Shown: positions 1 through 9,881, counted from the stretch's first letter. The stretch is DNA of 64,000 bases from JAVJRN01 sp047635055 (GCA_047635055.1 JBLIIJ010000001.1:44741-108740), one strand, 5' to 3'. Numbers and translations: made by a program. Notes: generated by a model from the letters alone, not told the origin.

Positions 1-711
1 ACACAGCCTGAAAGCACTCCTGATCTCGCCTTCCACAATTTTGGGGAGCTCAGGAATTATTCTGGTGTACCCAATAAAGGGCCTGTTTCCGACGAGCTTG
101 CCAAAAAACTGATGCATGGCTACTATGCTAGCGTAAGCTACACCGATGCTCAAATAGGGAAAGTCTTGGAAGCATTGGAGGAATTGGGACTAGCCAAAAA
201 CACGATTGTGATTCTTTGGGGAGACCATGGCTGGAACTTGGGCGACCACCAAATGTGGTGCAAGCACTGCAATTTTGAATCGTCCCTTCATGTGCCTATG
301 ATGATAAAAGTCCCTGGTGAAACCACTGGACTACATAGCCAAGCCATTACTGAATACATCGATGTTTACCCAAGCCTTTGCGAACTGGCTGGTTTGCCCA
401 TCCCGAGCCATACCGATGGTGATAGCTTTGTGCCGTTGATAGAGGGGAAAACCAGGGAAAAGGACTTTGCTATCTCCAAATACTTTGATGGCGTCACTTT
501 GGTGAAAGGTGATATGTTTTATACTGAATGGCTTGATAAGAACGACCAAATGAAAGGCAGGATGCTCTTTGACCGCTCCACCGACCCACTGGAACTGAAC
601 AACCTTGCTGAAAAGCCTGAATTTGCTGTAAAAGCAAAGGAGCTAAGCGAATTGCTCCACCAAAACTGGGGCGAAGATTTTTTCTTGGATAGGAGGAAGA
701 AAGTGGAGTAG
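1..711 (+). CDS. Sulfatase, C-terminal part (iduronate-2-sulfatase-like)
   Basis: The frame is open from base 1 and ends with TAG at 709-711, so only the C-terminal 236 residues are visible; an ATG at 112 is internal. The visible part has the alkaline-phosphatase-fold features of type I sulfatases. A metal-binding stretch (WGDHGWNLGDHQMW) is followed by a segment of the HVPMMIKVPG type and the ITEYIDVYPSLCELAGLPIP motif typical of the C-terminal half. The formylglycine motif, signal peptide and N-terminal metal ligands lie outside the window. The likely role is removal of sulfate esters from a polysaccharide in the periplasm or at the cell surface. Sulfatase membership is firm from these motifs; the iduronate-2-sulfatase-like label is family resemblance and says nothing about the true substrate. 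Confidence 0.9.
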   Translation, partial: TQPESTPDLAFHNFGELRNYSGVPNKGPVSDELAKKLMHGYYASVSYTDAQIGKVLEALEELGLAKNTIVILWGDHGWNLGDHQMWCKHCNFESSLHVPMMIKVPGETTGLHSQAITEYIDVYPSLCELAGLPIPSHTDGDSFVPLIEGKTREKDFAISKYFDGVTLVKGDMFYTEWLDKNDQMKGRMLFDRSTDPLELNNLAEKPEFAVKAKELSELLHQNWGEDFFLDRRKKVE

Positions 712-1108
712 GTCTACTTTGAGGATCAATTGAATTCAATTGCTGTGTAAAAGGATTATCTCTTGTACCTGAAACTAATCAACGGATTGAAGCACTTAGA
801 GCTAAACCAGAGCCAGATGAATAATGAATAGCACTCATTCACAGCTTTTCTTGATTTTTGAAAAGTAAATGGGTTTTAGTTTAGTATGCTGATTTTTTCA
901 AGGGATCGATATTAAGCGTAGTATAACAATTGCACGCATCAACTACATTTTGAGCTACGTAATTGGTTATCCATTATTCTAAGTATGACCCTTTGTGTTA
1001 TTTAGTTACTTAAGCTCAAACGGTTCACAGGATATTTGATCTTGGATCAAAACAATGCATATGAAGTTGATCATGACCAATCAATCTCACCATTTAAAAA
1101 CGAAAATT
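712..1108. other. Intergenic stretch with a possible gene remnant
   Basis: No intact gene is seen. Around 748-834 on the + strand a short frame reads like a protein C-terminus (LVPETNQRIEALRAKPEPDE followed by TAA). It has no start codon and no intact upstream domain, so it may be the tail of a lost gene. The rest is AT-rich and shows only the inverted repeat listed separately. Confidence 0.25.
1035..1051. promoter_or_regulatory. Short inverted repeat upstream of the beta-helix gene
   Basis: The arms TTTGATC and GATCAAA are perfect and separated by three bases, 57 bases before the preferred start at 1109. This could be an operator or a chance palindrome; nothing else in the sequence identifies a cognate regulator. 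Confidence 0.25.
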
Positions 1109-4100
1109 ATGAAAAATAAATTGAATATTGGACTGGTGCTCTTTCTTACCCTAACAGGTTTTCTAGGTTATGGTCAAGCATCAATTACAACCGTTGCTGA
1201 TTCGTTTATACAAGGAGAAGCTTTTGCTGATACGAATTTCGGAACCCTTGATTTAGTTATTAAATCGGTAGGAACTAATGAGAGAGTGACAAGATATGGT
1301 TTTGTGAAGTTCGATTTATCCGACATTCCTACGGAGCTTGCAATTGTAAAATTAAGGCTAACAGTAAAGGATACTGATATTAATAGTTTTGAAGCCTTTA
1401 TGGTAGCTGATGACTCTTGGACTGAGAGCGATATTACTTGGAATAATGCCCCTGCAGCTGTAGCCTCACTTGGCGTCCAAACCAATTCGGTATCTGATCC
1501 AGTTCTTGAATGGGATATTAGAAAAGAAGTATTAGCAGAGTTGACCTCCGATCAAACCATCACAATAAAAATAGTAGGGACACTAGACGATATATTTTCA
1601 AATATTCACAGCAAGGAATCTACAACCGTAGCTGCTGATAAGCCGACGATAGTTTACTTGGAAGGGGAATTTATCTTTGTTACCTCAATAGGAGTAGATG
1701 GTGCGGAGGAAGTCAATACGGTGGCAATTTTGAAGTCCCTACAAATGATCAGCACGATAGCGCCCACCAATGCAACGAGCCCAAATGTTTTTTGGTCAGT
1801 GGCTGCTGGTACAGGCTCAGCAACGATAGATACGAATGGATTGCTAACAGGCCAAACAGAAGGAACAGTAATGGTGACAGCAACAGCAACCGATGGATCA
1901 GGAGTATTGGGGCAAAAAGAGATTTTTGTTAAAAAGATTTCTGTCACTTCTATTGCAATAGATGGAACAGGCGGGAAGGCGACAGCTAATATCGGGTCAA
2001 CGCTACAAATGACCGCTACTGTCTTACCGGCAGATGCAGCGAATCCAAGGGTAAGCTGGGAAGTAGCGGATGACACAGGTTCTGCAACAATATACGCGAA
2101 TGGGTTTCTTATGGGTAAAACAGTTGGATTTGTGACAGTAACAGCTACAGCCAATGATGGATCGGGCGTATCAAGTCAAAAGGAAATACTTGTGGACAAA
2201 GCGACTCCTGGTATCACTTCATTGGTATCAGTTGACAGTCAGGGAAATCTGAGCTATACAGCTGATGATAATGGTAATGTGATTCCAGACTTTAGTATGG
2301 TAGGCTATCATCAGGGAGATAAAGCAATTCCTGATGTGCCGGTCAAAGTAACACTAAATCCAGGTACTGGAGATCAACGTTCAAATATCCAAAATGCGAT
2401 CAATACTGTTGCGGCTATGACACCAGATGTAAACGGACATAGAGGGACTATTTTGTTAACAGCTGGATATTATGAAGTGAGCGATGTGTTGAATATAAAT
2501 GTCAGTGGAATTGTCATTCGCGGGGAAGGCAAGGATGCAAATGGAACGGTGGTGGAACTGACTGCTACCAAGCAGACGGATTTATTCCGTATCGGAGGTA
2601 GCACAAATGCGAGTATGGATTTACCTACAGAAAAAAACATAATCGACCCTTATGTCGCCATAGGGGCAAAAAATATGGCTGTAGCATCTGGGCATGTATT
2701 TCAAATTGGAGACCGGGTCCTTTTGAAGGTTACCACCAATGCTGCTTGGGTAGCTCTACTAGGAATGGATCAGTTGGCAACCATATGTGGAGAAGGTCAT
2801 AGTAGTTGGGCTCCTGGATCAATTACTTATAAAAGAAAGGTTACAGATGTTAATGGAGATCTGATAACGCTTGATGCACCTGTGGTCGATCCTATAGACG
2901 TGAACTACAATACCGCAACTTTGGCTAAATATACATGGGCTGGTAAAATAGAAGAATGTGGAATTGAAAATATCCGATTATTATCTTCTTATGCCTCGGC
3001 AACAGACGAAAATCATGGTTGGACTGCCGTCAGTTTTTCGAGAATAGAGAATAGCTGGGCAAAAGATATTGATGCTTACTATTTTGGATATTCTGCTGTA
3101 GAAACAGTTGAAGGGGCTTATCAAATTACCGTTCAGGATTGCGGAATGTATGATTATAAATCTGTAATAACAGGAGGAAGACGCTACGGTTTTTATTCAG
3201 ATGACTGTGATCTTGTCTTATTTAAGAATTGTGTGGCGACTCAGGGGCGTCACGATTTTGTACAAGGGTCTAAAACTCCTGGCCCTAATGTTTATTTAAA
3301 CTGTTCATCAACCGGAGCTTTTTCAGATGTCGGGCCACATCATCGCTGGTCAGTAGGCACACTTTGGGATAATGTGTCAACAGATAAAGCAATAAATGTT
3401 CAAAACCGTATGTGCTCTGGTTCTGGACATGGTTGGGCGGGAGCACAGCAAGTAGTTTGGAATTGTACCGCACCAAATATGGTTTTACATGATCCGCCAA
3501 GCAATGCGACGAATTGGGCAATTGGTTTTACAGGAAGTATGACGAATGTGGGTCAATTTGATGGAGTTATTGAGCCATTTGGTGTGGTTGAATCTCAAAA
3601 TACAGCTATTAAAGCTATTCCAAGCTTATATCAAACTCAGCTTAGAGCTCGTTTCCCAATAACTGCTCCGACAGATTTGGTTGCCGAAGTTCAAGGCACT
3701 CAAATTGATCTTTCATGGACAGATAACTCTGATAATGAGGAAGGATTTATAGTAGAAAGAAAAGAAAATGGTGCTTGGAAAACAATAACTACGCTCGCTC
3801 CCAATGTCACAAGCTATTCTGATAGTAATATACCTGTACTTTACGAGTACGCCTACAGGGTACGTTCAACAATAGCAACCGCCATTTCTGTCGCCTCAAA
3901 TGAAGTAGCGTTATCAGTGCTATTAGCTGAGCCTAGCGATTTGAGTGCGGTAGCGCAAGGCACTCAAATTGATCTTTTATGGACAGACAACTCTGATAAT
4001 GAGGATGGTTTTTTGGTAGAAAGGGAAGACGCTGGTGTTTGGACTTCAGTGGCGACATTAGCGGCCAATACTATGGTGTATTCTGATGTCGACATTCCTG

Positions 4101-4714
4101 TATTATACAATTATACCTATCGAGTATTTGCAATGTTGAGTGGTGAAGTATCTGTAAAATCTAATGAAGTCACAGTATCAGAAGTATTGGCTGAGCCAGG
4201 AGAATTACTGGTAACTGCCCAAGAATCTCAAATTGACCTTTCTTGGATGGACAATTCTAGTTTAGAGGATGGTTTTTTGGTAGAGAGAAAGGAACTTAAC
4301 ACTTGGACACCAATAGTAATCCTCGCTGCTAATACCACAAACTTTTCGGACATAAACATTCCTGATTCCTATGAGTACACGTATCGGGTATTCACAACAC
4401 TCGGTGCTGAAAAGTCAATAGCCTCGAATGAAGCAAAAGTATCCAAAGAGCTCACTTTGAACAGTACTAATACCAAAGCCTTATATGTCTATCCAAATCC
4501 GTCTAATGATAAAATTGTCATTGATAACATTGAAAAGGGCACATTAATCAGTATTTACAATCAAGTAGGGCAATTGGTCATGGAAAAGGAATACGAAGAT
4601 GCGATCAATATTTCTTCGTTAGCTTCAGGTATGTATTTTTTGCATTTTAATGACGGGATTAATAACCAAAATGGCTCACTCAGATTTATTAAAAACGAGG
4701 AAAAGACTTTTTAG
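1109..4714 (+). CDS. Secreted multidomain right-handed beta-helix protein with T9SS sorting domain
   Basis: The start at 1109 is preferred over upstream ATGs at 1055 and 1061 because it begins a good signal peptide (MKNKLNIGLVLFLTLTGF, cleavage after GYGQ). Domains in order, as numbered from that start: a DNRLRE-type, carbohydrate-binding-like module (about 25-185); two Big_2-type Ig repeats, each with a TGSATI...G segment (about 190-380); a large pectate-lyase-like right-handed beta-helix beginning at a GDQRSNIQNAI segment (about 410-840); three Fn3-like repeats sharing an IDLSWTDNS motif (about 850-1110); and a C-terminal T9SS type A sorting domain (YVYPNPSNDKIVI). It is probably exported across the outer membrane and anchored or released. 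The beta-helix suggests a polysaccharide lyase or hydrolase, but I could not assign a CAZy family or catalytic residues. The gene stands alone, followed by a convergent pseudogene. Confidence 0.85.
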   Translation: MKNKLNIGLVLFLTLTGFLGYGQASITTVADSFIQGEAFADTNFGTLDLVIKSVGTNERVTRYGFVKFDLSDIPTELAIVKLRLTVKDTDINSFEAFMVADDSWTESDITWNNAPAAVASLGVQTNSVSDPVLEWDIRKEVLAELTSDQTITIKIVGTLDDIFSNIHSKESTTVAADKPTIVYLEGEFIFVTSIGVDGAEEVNTVAILKSLQMISTIAPTNATSPNVFWSVAAGTGSATIDTNGLLTGQTEGTVMVTATATDGSGVLGQKEIFVKKISVTSIAIDGTGGKATANIGSTLQMTATVLPADAANPRVSWEVADDTGSATIYANGFLMGKTVGFVTVTATANDGSGVSSQKEILVDKATPGITSLVSVDSQGNLSYTADDNGNVIPDFSMVGYHQGDKAIPDVPVKVTLNPGTGDQRSNIQNAINTVAAMTPDVNGHRGTILLTAGYYEVSDVLNINVSGIVIRGEGKDANGTVVELTATKQTDLFRIGGSTNASMDLPTEKNIIDPYVAIGAKNMAVASGHVFQIGDRVLLKVTTNAAWVALLGMDQLATICGEGHSSWAPGSITYKRKVTDVNGDLITLDAPVVDPIDVNYNTATLAKYTWAGKIEECGIENIRLLSSYASATDENHGWTAVSFSRIENSWAKDIDAYYFGYSAVETVEGAYQITVQDCGMYDYKSVITGGRRYGFYSDDCDLVLFKNCVATQGRHDFVQGSKTPGPNVYLNCSSTGAFSDVGPHHRWSVGTLWDNVSTDKAINVQNRMCSGSGHGWAGAQQVVWNCTAPNMVLHDPPSNATNWAIGFTGSMTNVGQFDGVIEPFGVVESQNTAIKAIPSLYQTQLRARFPITAPTDLVAEVQGTQIDLSWTDNSDNEEGFIVERKENGAWKTITTLAPNVTSYSDSNIPVLYEYAYRVRSTIATAISVASNEVALSVLLAEPSDLSAVAQGTQIDLLWTDNSDNEDGFLVEREDAGVWTSVATLAANTMVYSDVDIPVLYNYTYRVFAMLSGEVSVKSNEVTVSEVLAEPGELLVTAQESQIDLSWMDNSSLEDGFLVERKELNTWTPIVILAANTTNFSDINIPDSYEYTYRVFTTLGAEKSIASNEAKVSKELTLNSTNTKALYVYPNPSNDKIVIDNIEKGTLISIYNQVGQLVMEKEYEDAINISSLASGMYFLHFNDGINNQNGSLRFIKNEEKTF

Positions 4715-4723
4715 AAATTATCA

Positions 4724-5428
4724 TTATCTGATTCTCCAAACTTTTAATTCCTTGTAGGTGGAGCCTCTTGTATACCTATGTCTTAAACCTATTCTACCAT
4801 TCTTACAAATGGGTTTTGACTGATATCCCATTTTAAACTGGACTTTATCAGAAGGATCAGATTTATTCTCGACAGACCTAGCGATTTCATTATTGAATCG
4901 ACTTATTTCTACATGATAAGTGGTATTATTCTTAAACATCCTTGTTTTGAAGTTTTCAGGTAGTATTTCACTACTACTAAGTCGATATTGAGCCTCATAT
5001 CGTCTTAAGCGCACATAGTCATTGCCTTGTGTATTGCTGCCAGTGGCATAGTATATATGGTAGGTGTTCATATTTCTAAAATAATACACCATCACAGGGA
5101 TTTCACGTTTATCACACCAGTCATAAATATCCTTTGTATAGCCATCGGTTCCTTTTCCAGTCGCATGGAAATACAGGATATTTACACCTTTTTGTTTCTT
5201 ATATACTTTCGTAAAATCGAATGCTATTAGGCGATTTCCTACAAATGAGTTTTTCGTCTAAAGGACAGCATGAGAGGTGTTATTTTTCCACGCTGATCCC
5301 GTCCAGAAGGTCCTGGCATTTGTGTCATTGTCAATCTTAGCTCGCGTACCATCTAGAAACAACTTTTCTTTACAATCTTCATCTCCTGAATATTCGCAGA
5401 TGATTGCTGATTTTGTCCATGCAGGTGA
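4724..5428 (-). pseudogene. Broken DUF1961-like gene
   Basis: Reading leftward, one frame runs from just after the TAA of the ThuA-like gene to a stop at 4724, with a single internal TAG near 5258-5260. The stop lies between SHAVL and TKNSF, where the frame fits a tryptophan (TGG to TAG would be one base). Downstream are IPVMVYYFRNMNTYHIYY and the ending GRIGLRHRYTRGSTYKELKV, which resemble DUF1961 concanavalin-like proteins found in polysaccharide loci. The N-terminal signal peptide and a start codon are missing, so this is a 5'-truncated and nonsense-mutated relic. An N-terminal piece and the 123-residue C-terminal part each remain open. Family assignment is from memory of conserved segments and is moderate; DUF6250 is the alternative. 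Confidence 0.65.
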
Positions 5429-6331
5429 TTATTGCCCGATGCTGCTGTCTTCACATAGCAAATCGCCTAATGTATAGTTAATCCCATTTGCTATAAATGA
5501 AGTAAATCCGGATATATCAAAGCTTTGGGCATTGTGAGTGGGTGCTGAGACAAATATTTTCCCTTTTCCATAGCGTTTTATCCATGAAATATATTGTTCC
5601 TTACACTTAGGTATTTCCCTTTTGTTTTTAATATCCATGGTGTTCATGGATAGGAGTGGCTGGAAATTTAAATCCGAATATGCCCCTGTCAGAAAATAGG
5701 GTTCATCGTAAATCTCAAAGGAATCAGCTAATTGCGCAGTTATTGGATGATTTCGATTTACAATCGAAGCTTCATAGGCTTGCTGGGGTGGGTGATAATC
5801 AAAGCTCGCTCCAACAAATCGACTGAATTTTTCTGATTTATTGAAGGTGGTTAAACCCCCATGTAAAACGATCAATCCACCTCCAGCATTAACATAATTT
5901 ATTAATTTATTTTCCAACCTCTTGGCTTCATTTAGACTGGTTATTGAATCTAAGGTTCTTTCAATCAGTACATCATAGATAAGATTTCGTTTTTCTTTTT
6001 GTGGGCAGGTGTTGTTTAAAATAACCGCATCATATATCGATAGTGAATCCAATTCGAAAACAGAGATGTCTTTTGCAATTGTGACTTCAAAATTGTTCTT
6101 TTTCCCTATTTCCGTGATAAGCGTTTCATTGGCTGGTATAATCCAATGTTTGTAACCAGTGGCTAGCGAAATGATAAGTACCTTCTTTATTAGCTCGTTC
6201 TTCTTTAGGTTTGTTGGAATTTGCGATTTAAGCTGACTTTTCCACTCTTCTGTAAGCTCCAAAGGAGGTAGTTTCTGAGCGATTAGAACTTCACAGATTA
6301 AGAGGAGATATATGGTGATAAGCCGCTTCAT
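5429..6331 (-). CDS. ThuA-like domain protein, secreted
   Basis: This 300-residue protein begins with a signal peptide (MKRLITIYLLLICEVLIAQ). The rest matches the ThuA-like, glutamine-amidotransferase-type fold. It has a VLIISLATGYKHWIIP start strand, a YDAVILNN strand, a NYVNAGGGLIVLHGG segment in the nucleophile-elbow position and a NHPITAQL segment, then a YGKGKIFVSAPTH strand. ThuA-like proteins recur in carbohydrate loci; a precise reaction is not established. The elbow has Gly-Gly-Leu in place of a catalytic cysteine, so amidotransferase chemistry is unlikely. It lies 19 bases after the deacetylase-like gene in the same leftward operon, and the relic DUF1961-like frame follows directly in the same reading frame after its TAA. 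Confidence 0.82.
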   Translation of the reverse strand: MKRLITIYLLLICEVLIAQKLPPLELTEEWKSQLKSQIPTNLKKNELIKKVLIISLATGYKHWIIPANETLITEIGKKNNFEVTIAKDISVFELDSLSIYDAVILNNTCPQKEKRNLIYDVLIERTLDSITSLNEAKRLENKLINYVNAGGGLIVLHGGLTTFNKSEKFSRFVGASFDYHPPQQAYEASIVNRNHPITAQLADSFEIYDEPYFLTGAYSDLNFQPLLSMNTMDIKNKREIPKCKEQYISWIKRYGKGKIFVSAPTHNAQSFDISGFTSFIANGINYTLGDLLCEDSSIGQ

Positions 6332-6350
6332 CTAGTATATTTAGCGTAAT

Positions 6351-7166
6351 TCACTCATTATTTTTGACATGCTGATAGTAATCGTATGGAAGCATGAATG
6401 GATGGTCGTTGGCTTTCAAAAAGCTAACCACTTCATCAAATGCCGCAAAGCTTTGATTGTCCCATTTTCCTGGATGTCCTTGAAGAACCAAATAGGTATT
6501 TTCATTCGCCTGATAGGCTGTCATGAAACTATCAAAACTCACAACCCCTGTAGCTGATTCTAGCTTATTGGATGGTCCTCTTACTAAACACATTTGAGGA
6601 TAGTCAATGTCATCGCAATACAGCCAAACTTTGATGTCATCGTTTTCGCGGATCACTTGAGAAAACACACTGTCTGTTTTGTTATAAGGAGCTCCAAATG
6701 ACCGCATGGTAATTCCTAATTCGGTTTTCACAACCTCTTGAGCTTTATCCAAATGCTCTTTTTGATATGGGTAGGGTGTTTCTTTGAATTCTCCATCATT
6801 GGTGGAGTCAGGTGGAGCATTTAGTCTTTGATGATCCCATCCATGGTGCCAGATTTCGAAATCACCACTTTGATGCCAACTGATTAAAGAGTCCTTGAAT
6901 GATTTTGGGGATTCTTTCAGATGATCGATGATAATTCCTAAACCAGAATTTAAATTGTAGGAGCGAATGCTGTCGACATATCGTTCCCAGTTTTTAACGA
7001 AAGCCTCATGTGTGTACTCAAGGTCATCCATTTTAAGGATGACAATTGGAGTAGAGGATTGCTCAGAAATTAGACCAGTTTTATTATTTTGAACATCCGT
7101 ATGTTGATTACAACATAATAAAAACGTGCAGGTCACCAACCATTGAAAATAGAAATGCATTTTCAT
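6351..7166 (-). CDS. Polysaccharide-deacetylase-like lipoprotein
   Basis: The protein has 271 residues and begins with a lipoprotein signal (LVTCTFLLCCNQ). The mature part resembles the NodB/polysaccharide-deacetylase fold. It has an ILKMDDLE strand at the first-aspartate position, an IWHHGWDHQRL segment that fits the metal-binding His-x-x-x-His motif, and FGAPYNKTD in place of the usual R-x-P-Y region. The active-site pattern is not the canonical one, so activity is inferred rather than shown. Its ATG overlaps the stop of the upstream GH2 gene by four bases (ATGA), indicating translational coupling and a shared substrate pathway. It probably acts at the periplasmic face or cell surface on an acylated glycan. 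Confidence 0.7.
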   Translation of the reverse strand: MKMHFYFQWLVTCTFLLCCNQHTDVQNNKTGLISEQSSTPIVILKMDDLEYTHEAFVKNWERYVDSIRSYNLNSGLGIIIDHLKESPKSFKDSLISWHQSGDFEIWHHGWDHQRLNAPPDSTNDGEFKETPYPYQKEHLDKAQEVVKTELGITMRSFGAPYNKTDSVFSQVIRENDDIKVWLYCDDIDYPQMCLVRGPSNKLESATGVVSFDSFMTAYQANENTYLVLQGHPGKWDNQSFAAFDEVVSFLKANDHPFMLPYDYYQHVKNNE

Positions 7167-9592
7167 TGCTGATTATAGAGAATATTTTTTAAAGGAATTT
7201 CTAGAACAGTTCCTTTGAAGTCCTGGTTTAGAATTCCAATTGTTGCTTTTTCTGCAGTTGGATGTGGTGTAAATTCAATCATAGCCTTGCCATTAGCCAT
7301 AGCTATTATGCTTGATCCTGTGGGGGTTCCATGGCTCTGTTTTAGTTCTCCGCCAGCCATACTTTGGAAGTACACTTTCTCTTCGTAATTTGTTGCTCGT
7401 CTCCCATTTTTATCCAATGCTAAAGCTGTGACTAATATTGATCCAGATGGAAGCTTTTTATACGTTAGTTCCAGTTCTTGGGGAGACCCTGGTGGTTCAG
7501 TGTAGTAAGTGATATTTAATGTATCATAAACCTTGATTTCATCCAAGTACCCAATCGCTATCAATTGATTCACTCCTTCATTGAAGCTAACATTCCACCT
7601 TAGTCCACTGGCTGGAAAATTGTGAATATCTTTTTTCTTTTTTCCAAGTTTGATTCCGTCATGGACTAGTTCAACTTTGGAACAATTGCTAAAAACCGAT
7701 ATTTCTTTAGATTCTCGGGACTCTCCGTATCGCTCAGTCCAAGTTGCGGACTCTATATAGGTAAAAGGCTCTTTCGCCCAATAACTTTTATAGACATAAT
7801 ATGCGTCTTTTGGACTTCCTTCCCGATCTATCAGACCTTTTTGGTTCATATAGGGGATATCATTTTCGGGACGCAGTGGGGTTCCAAAATCCTTAAATGC
7901 CCATTGCAGGTTCCCTGCAAAACCAGGAGTTGTCTCAGACACTTTGAGGTGCCAGTCCATTAAATCAACAAGGTAATTTTCACTCCAATCCCCATTTTGA
8001 GCATAGTTTACTTTGCCTACTTGGATAATTGGCTCATCTCCATTTTTCTCTTGTATATCTTCTCCGAGATTAGTGCCAATTTCCGTATGTCTACCAAGGT
8101 GACTAGATCCACCGTATTCGGCATGTATAAATCGCTTATACTTCGCCATTGCTTTTTGTATTTCTGGCTCATAATTTTGGTAATTTCCAGAGTACCATCC
8201 TGCCCAAATCGAAGAGGAAAACACATCGGGTATGTGAGCACCTTCATAATATTTTCTCAATGCCGTATATCGGGAATCATCAAGCTGATGTGCAAGATCA
8301 TTGAGCTCATTTAAAAAAATGTTTATTTGAGTAGTATCCCCACCTTCATTATAATCAGGGAGCCAGTAGATCTCATTGCCTAGAGACCAGAACATAATAC
8401 TTGGATGATTGTAATTTTGCACGATCATCTCTTCCAAGAGGTTTTTAGTATTTTGTTTCCAAATACTGTCACCTACGCCACCTCTACTCCATGGTAGCTC
8501 ATCCCAAACTATAATCCCTAGCTCATCACAAGACTTATATACTTCAGGATCCTGAGGATAATGACCAAGTCTTAGCATATTCGCCCCCATTTCCTTGATC
8601 ATCTTAATATCGTTTTTATGCATCTCGTTAGGCATGGCGGCTCCATACCCCGCGTGTTCTTCATGTCGATGAGTTCCCCTAAGCAACAATCTTTTGCCGT
8701 TGAGATAGAAAGCCCCATGTTCTTTAATTTCAAACCAACGATAGCCAAATTGTTCTGAGAGTTGATCGATCAACTCCTTTTCATCAAAAATCCTGACACT
8801 TACATTATATAAATTAGGAACTTCCACATCCCACAATTCAGGATTTTTCAGCTCAGAGAATTTTATTGTTTCGTGTAAGGATTTTAATTTTTTCTTTTCG
8901 TTGTAAACAAGTTTTCCTTTGCTGTCGGTCACTTTTACTTCCAGTTGATAGGAATCTTTAATAGTTCCGTTTAACGTGACATCAAAGACCGCATTAGCGG
9001 ATTTTTTCGACACGCTAGGTGTGCTAACTTTAATTCTCTTGATGTGTACGGAGGATACAGTTTTTAACCATACGTCTCGTGTAATTCCACCAAAGATGAA
9101 AAAATCATTTTTTGATGAAGGGATGATTTCTCGATTTTGATGATTATCAACATAAACCAATAGCTCATTGTTATTAGCATTTAAATGCGCAGTGATTTCT
9201 ATTTCAAAACCCACATAACCTCCAATGTGTGATCCAGCGAGTTTTTGGTTTACATAAACGTGCGTAGTGATATTGGAGCCTTCAAAATATAGAAAGTACC
9301 GCTTGTCAGTTTGAATATCTTCTTTTAATGTTTTGCGGTACCATCCTGCTCCTCTTCTATATCCGGGTTGGACATCTGTGGCATCAAGGCTGTTCCATGA
9401 GTGAGGTAGCGAAAGGGGAAGCCAATGGGTTTTGTCCAAGGCAGTGGCTGGCGATGTTGTATTATCTTCGAGGTACAGCCAATCATTATTGATATTTTGG
9501 GACCTTTCGACTTTATTTTGAGCGAACAAATCAAAGAGAGATAACAATAGTAACCCAAAGAGAAGGGAACGAAAAATAGAGTGATTACCCAT
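7163..9592 (-). CDS. Glycoside hydrolase family 2 enzyme
   Basis: This 809-residue protein has an N-terminal signal peptide ending at LFDLFAQ. It has the family order: sugar-binding jelly roll (about 30-180, with WYRKTL and GGYVGFEIEIT), Ig-like domain (about 185-285), TIM barrel (about 290-600) and an extra C-terminal beta domain (about 620-800). The predicted acid/base is Glu407 in SLGNEIYW and the predicted nucleophile Glu492 in HAEYGGSSHLGRH. GH2 enzymes remove terminal beta-galactose, beta-glucuronate or beta-mannose; the local motifs do not settle which. It heads a leftward operon with the deacetylase-like and ThuA-like genes and is divergent from the hybrid sensor, which probably controls it across the 289-base gap at 9593-9881. 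Confidence 0.92.
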   Translation of the reverse strand: MGNHSIFRSLLFGLLLLSLFDLFAQNKVERSQNINNDWLYLEDNTTSPATALDKTHWLPLSLPHSWNSLDATDVQPGYRRGAGWYRKTLKEDIQTDKRYFLYFEGSNITTHVYVNQKLAGSHIGGYVGFEIEITAHLNANNNELLVYVDNHQNREIIPSSKNDFFIFGGITRDVWLKTVSSVHIKRIKVSTPSVSKKSANAVFDVTLNGTIKDSYQLEVKVTDSKGKLVYNEKKKLKSLHETIKFSELKNPELWDVEVPNLYNVSVRIFDEKELIDQLSEQFGYRWFEIKEHGAFYLNGKRLLLRGTHRHEEHAGYGAAMPNEMHKNDIKMIKEMGANMLRLGHYPQDPEVYKSCDELGIIVWDELPWSRGGVGDSIWKQNTKNLLEEMIVQNYNHPSIMFWSLGNEIYWLPDYNEGGDTTQINIFLNELNDLAHQLDDSRYTALRKYYEGAHIPDVFSSSIWAGWYSGNYQNYEPEIQKAMAKYKRFIHAEYGGSSHLGRHTEIGTNLGEDIQEKNGDEPIIQVGKVNYAQNGDWSENYLVDLMDWHLKVSETTPGFAGNLQWAFKDFGTPLRPENDIPYMNQKGLIDREGSPKDAYYVYKSYWAKEPFTYIESATWTERYGESRESKEISVFSNCSKVELVHDGIKLGKKKKDIHNFPASGLRWNVSFNEGVNQLIAIGYLDEIKVYDTLNITYYTEPPGSPQELELTYKKLPSGSILVTALALDKNGRRATNYEEKVYFQSMAGGELKQSHGTPTGSSIIAMANGKAMIEFTPHPTAEKATIGILNQDFKGTVLEIPLKNILYNQQ

Positions 9593-9881
9593 TAAAACGT
9601 ATGGTTATAGTTCAAACAAAACATTAATTAAGAACAATAAAGTGATAGATAAACTTTTGCCTTTCAGTAAAAGCTATACAAAGGACTCACACAACTAATT
9701 CTAGCGAAGAAAAAGAAGTAGAACTATATGTTAGCTTTATCTAATTGTATCGGACAGCAAGAATAAATTTTTAATAGCTTGTAAAAATCTGAAAAACGTA
9801 GAGGAAAGTCTATTAATCAAATGGAAAGAGGGAAATATCGTAGGATCATTCTATTCTTCCAATTCATTTATAAATGAACTA

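Noticed and set aside
1654..2154. Open frame of 166 codons on the minus strand, inside the beta-helix gene
   Set aside because: It lies wholly opposite the Ig-repeat region of a strongly supported gene and has the low-complexity V/T/A-rich composition of an antisense shadow.
5027..5477. Two + strand frames at 5027-5230 and 5277-5477
   Set aside because: They lie opposite the DUF1961-like relic, whose minus-strand translation explains the sequence.
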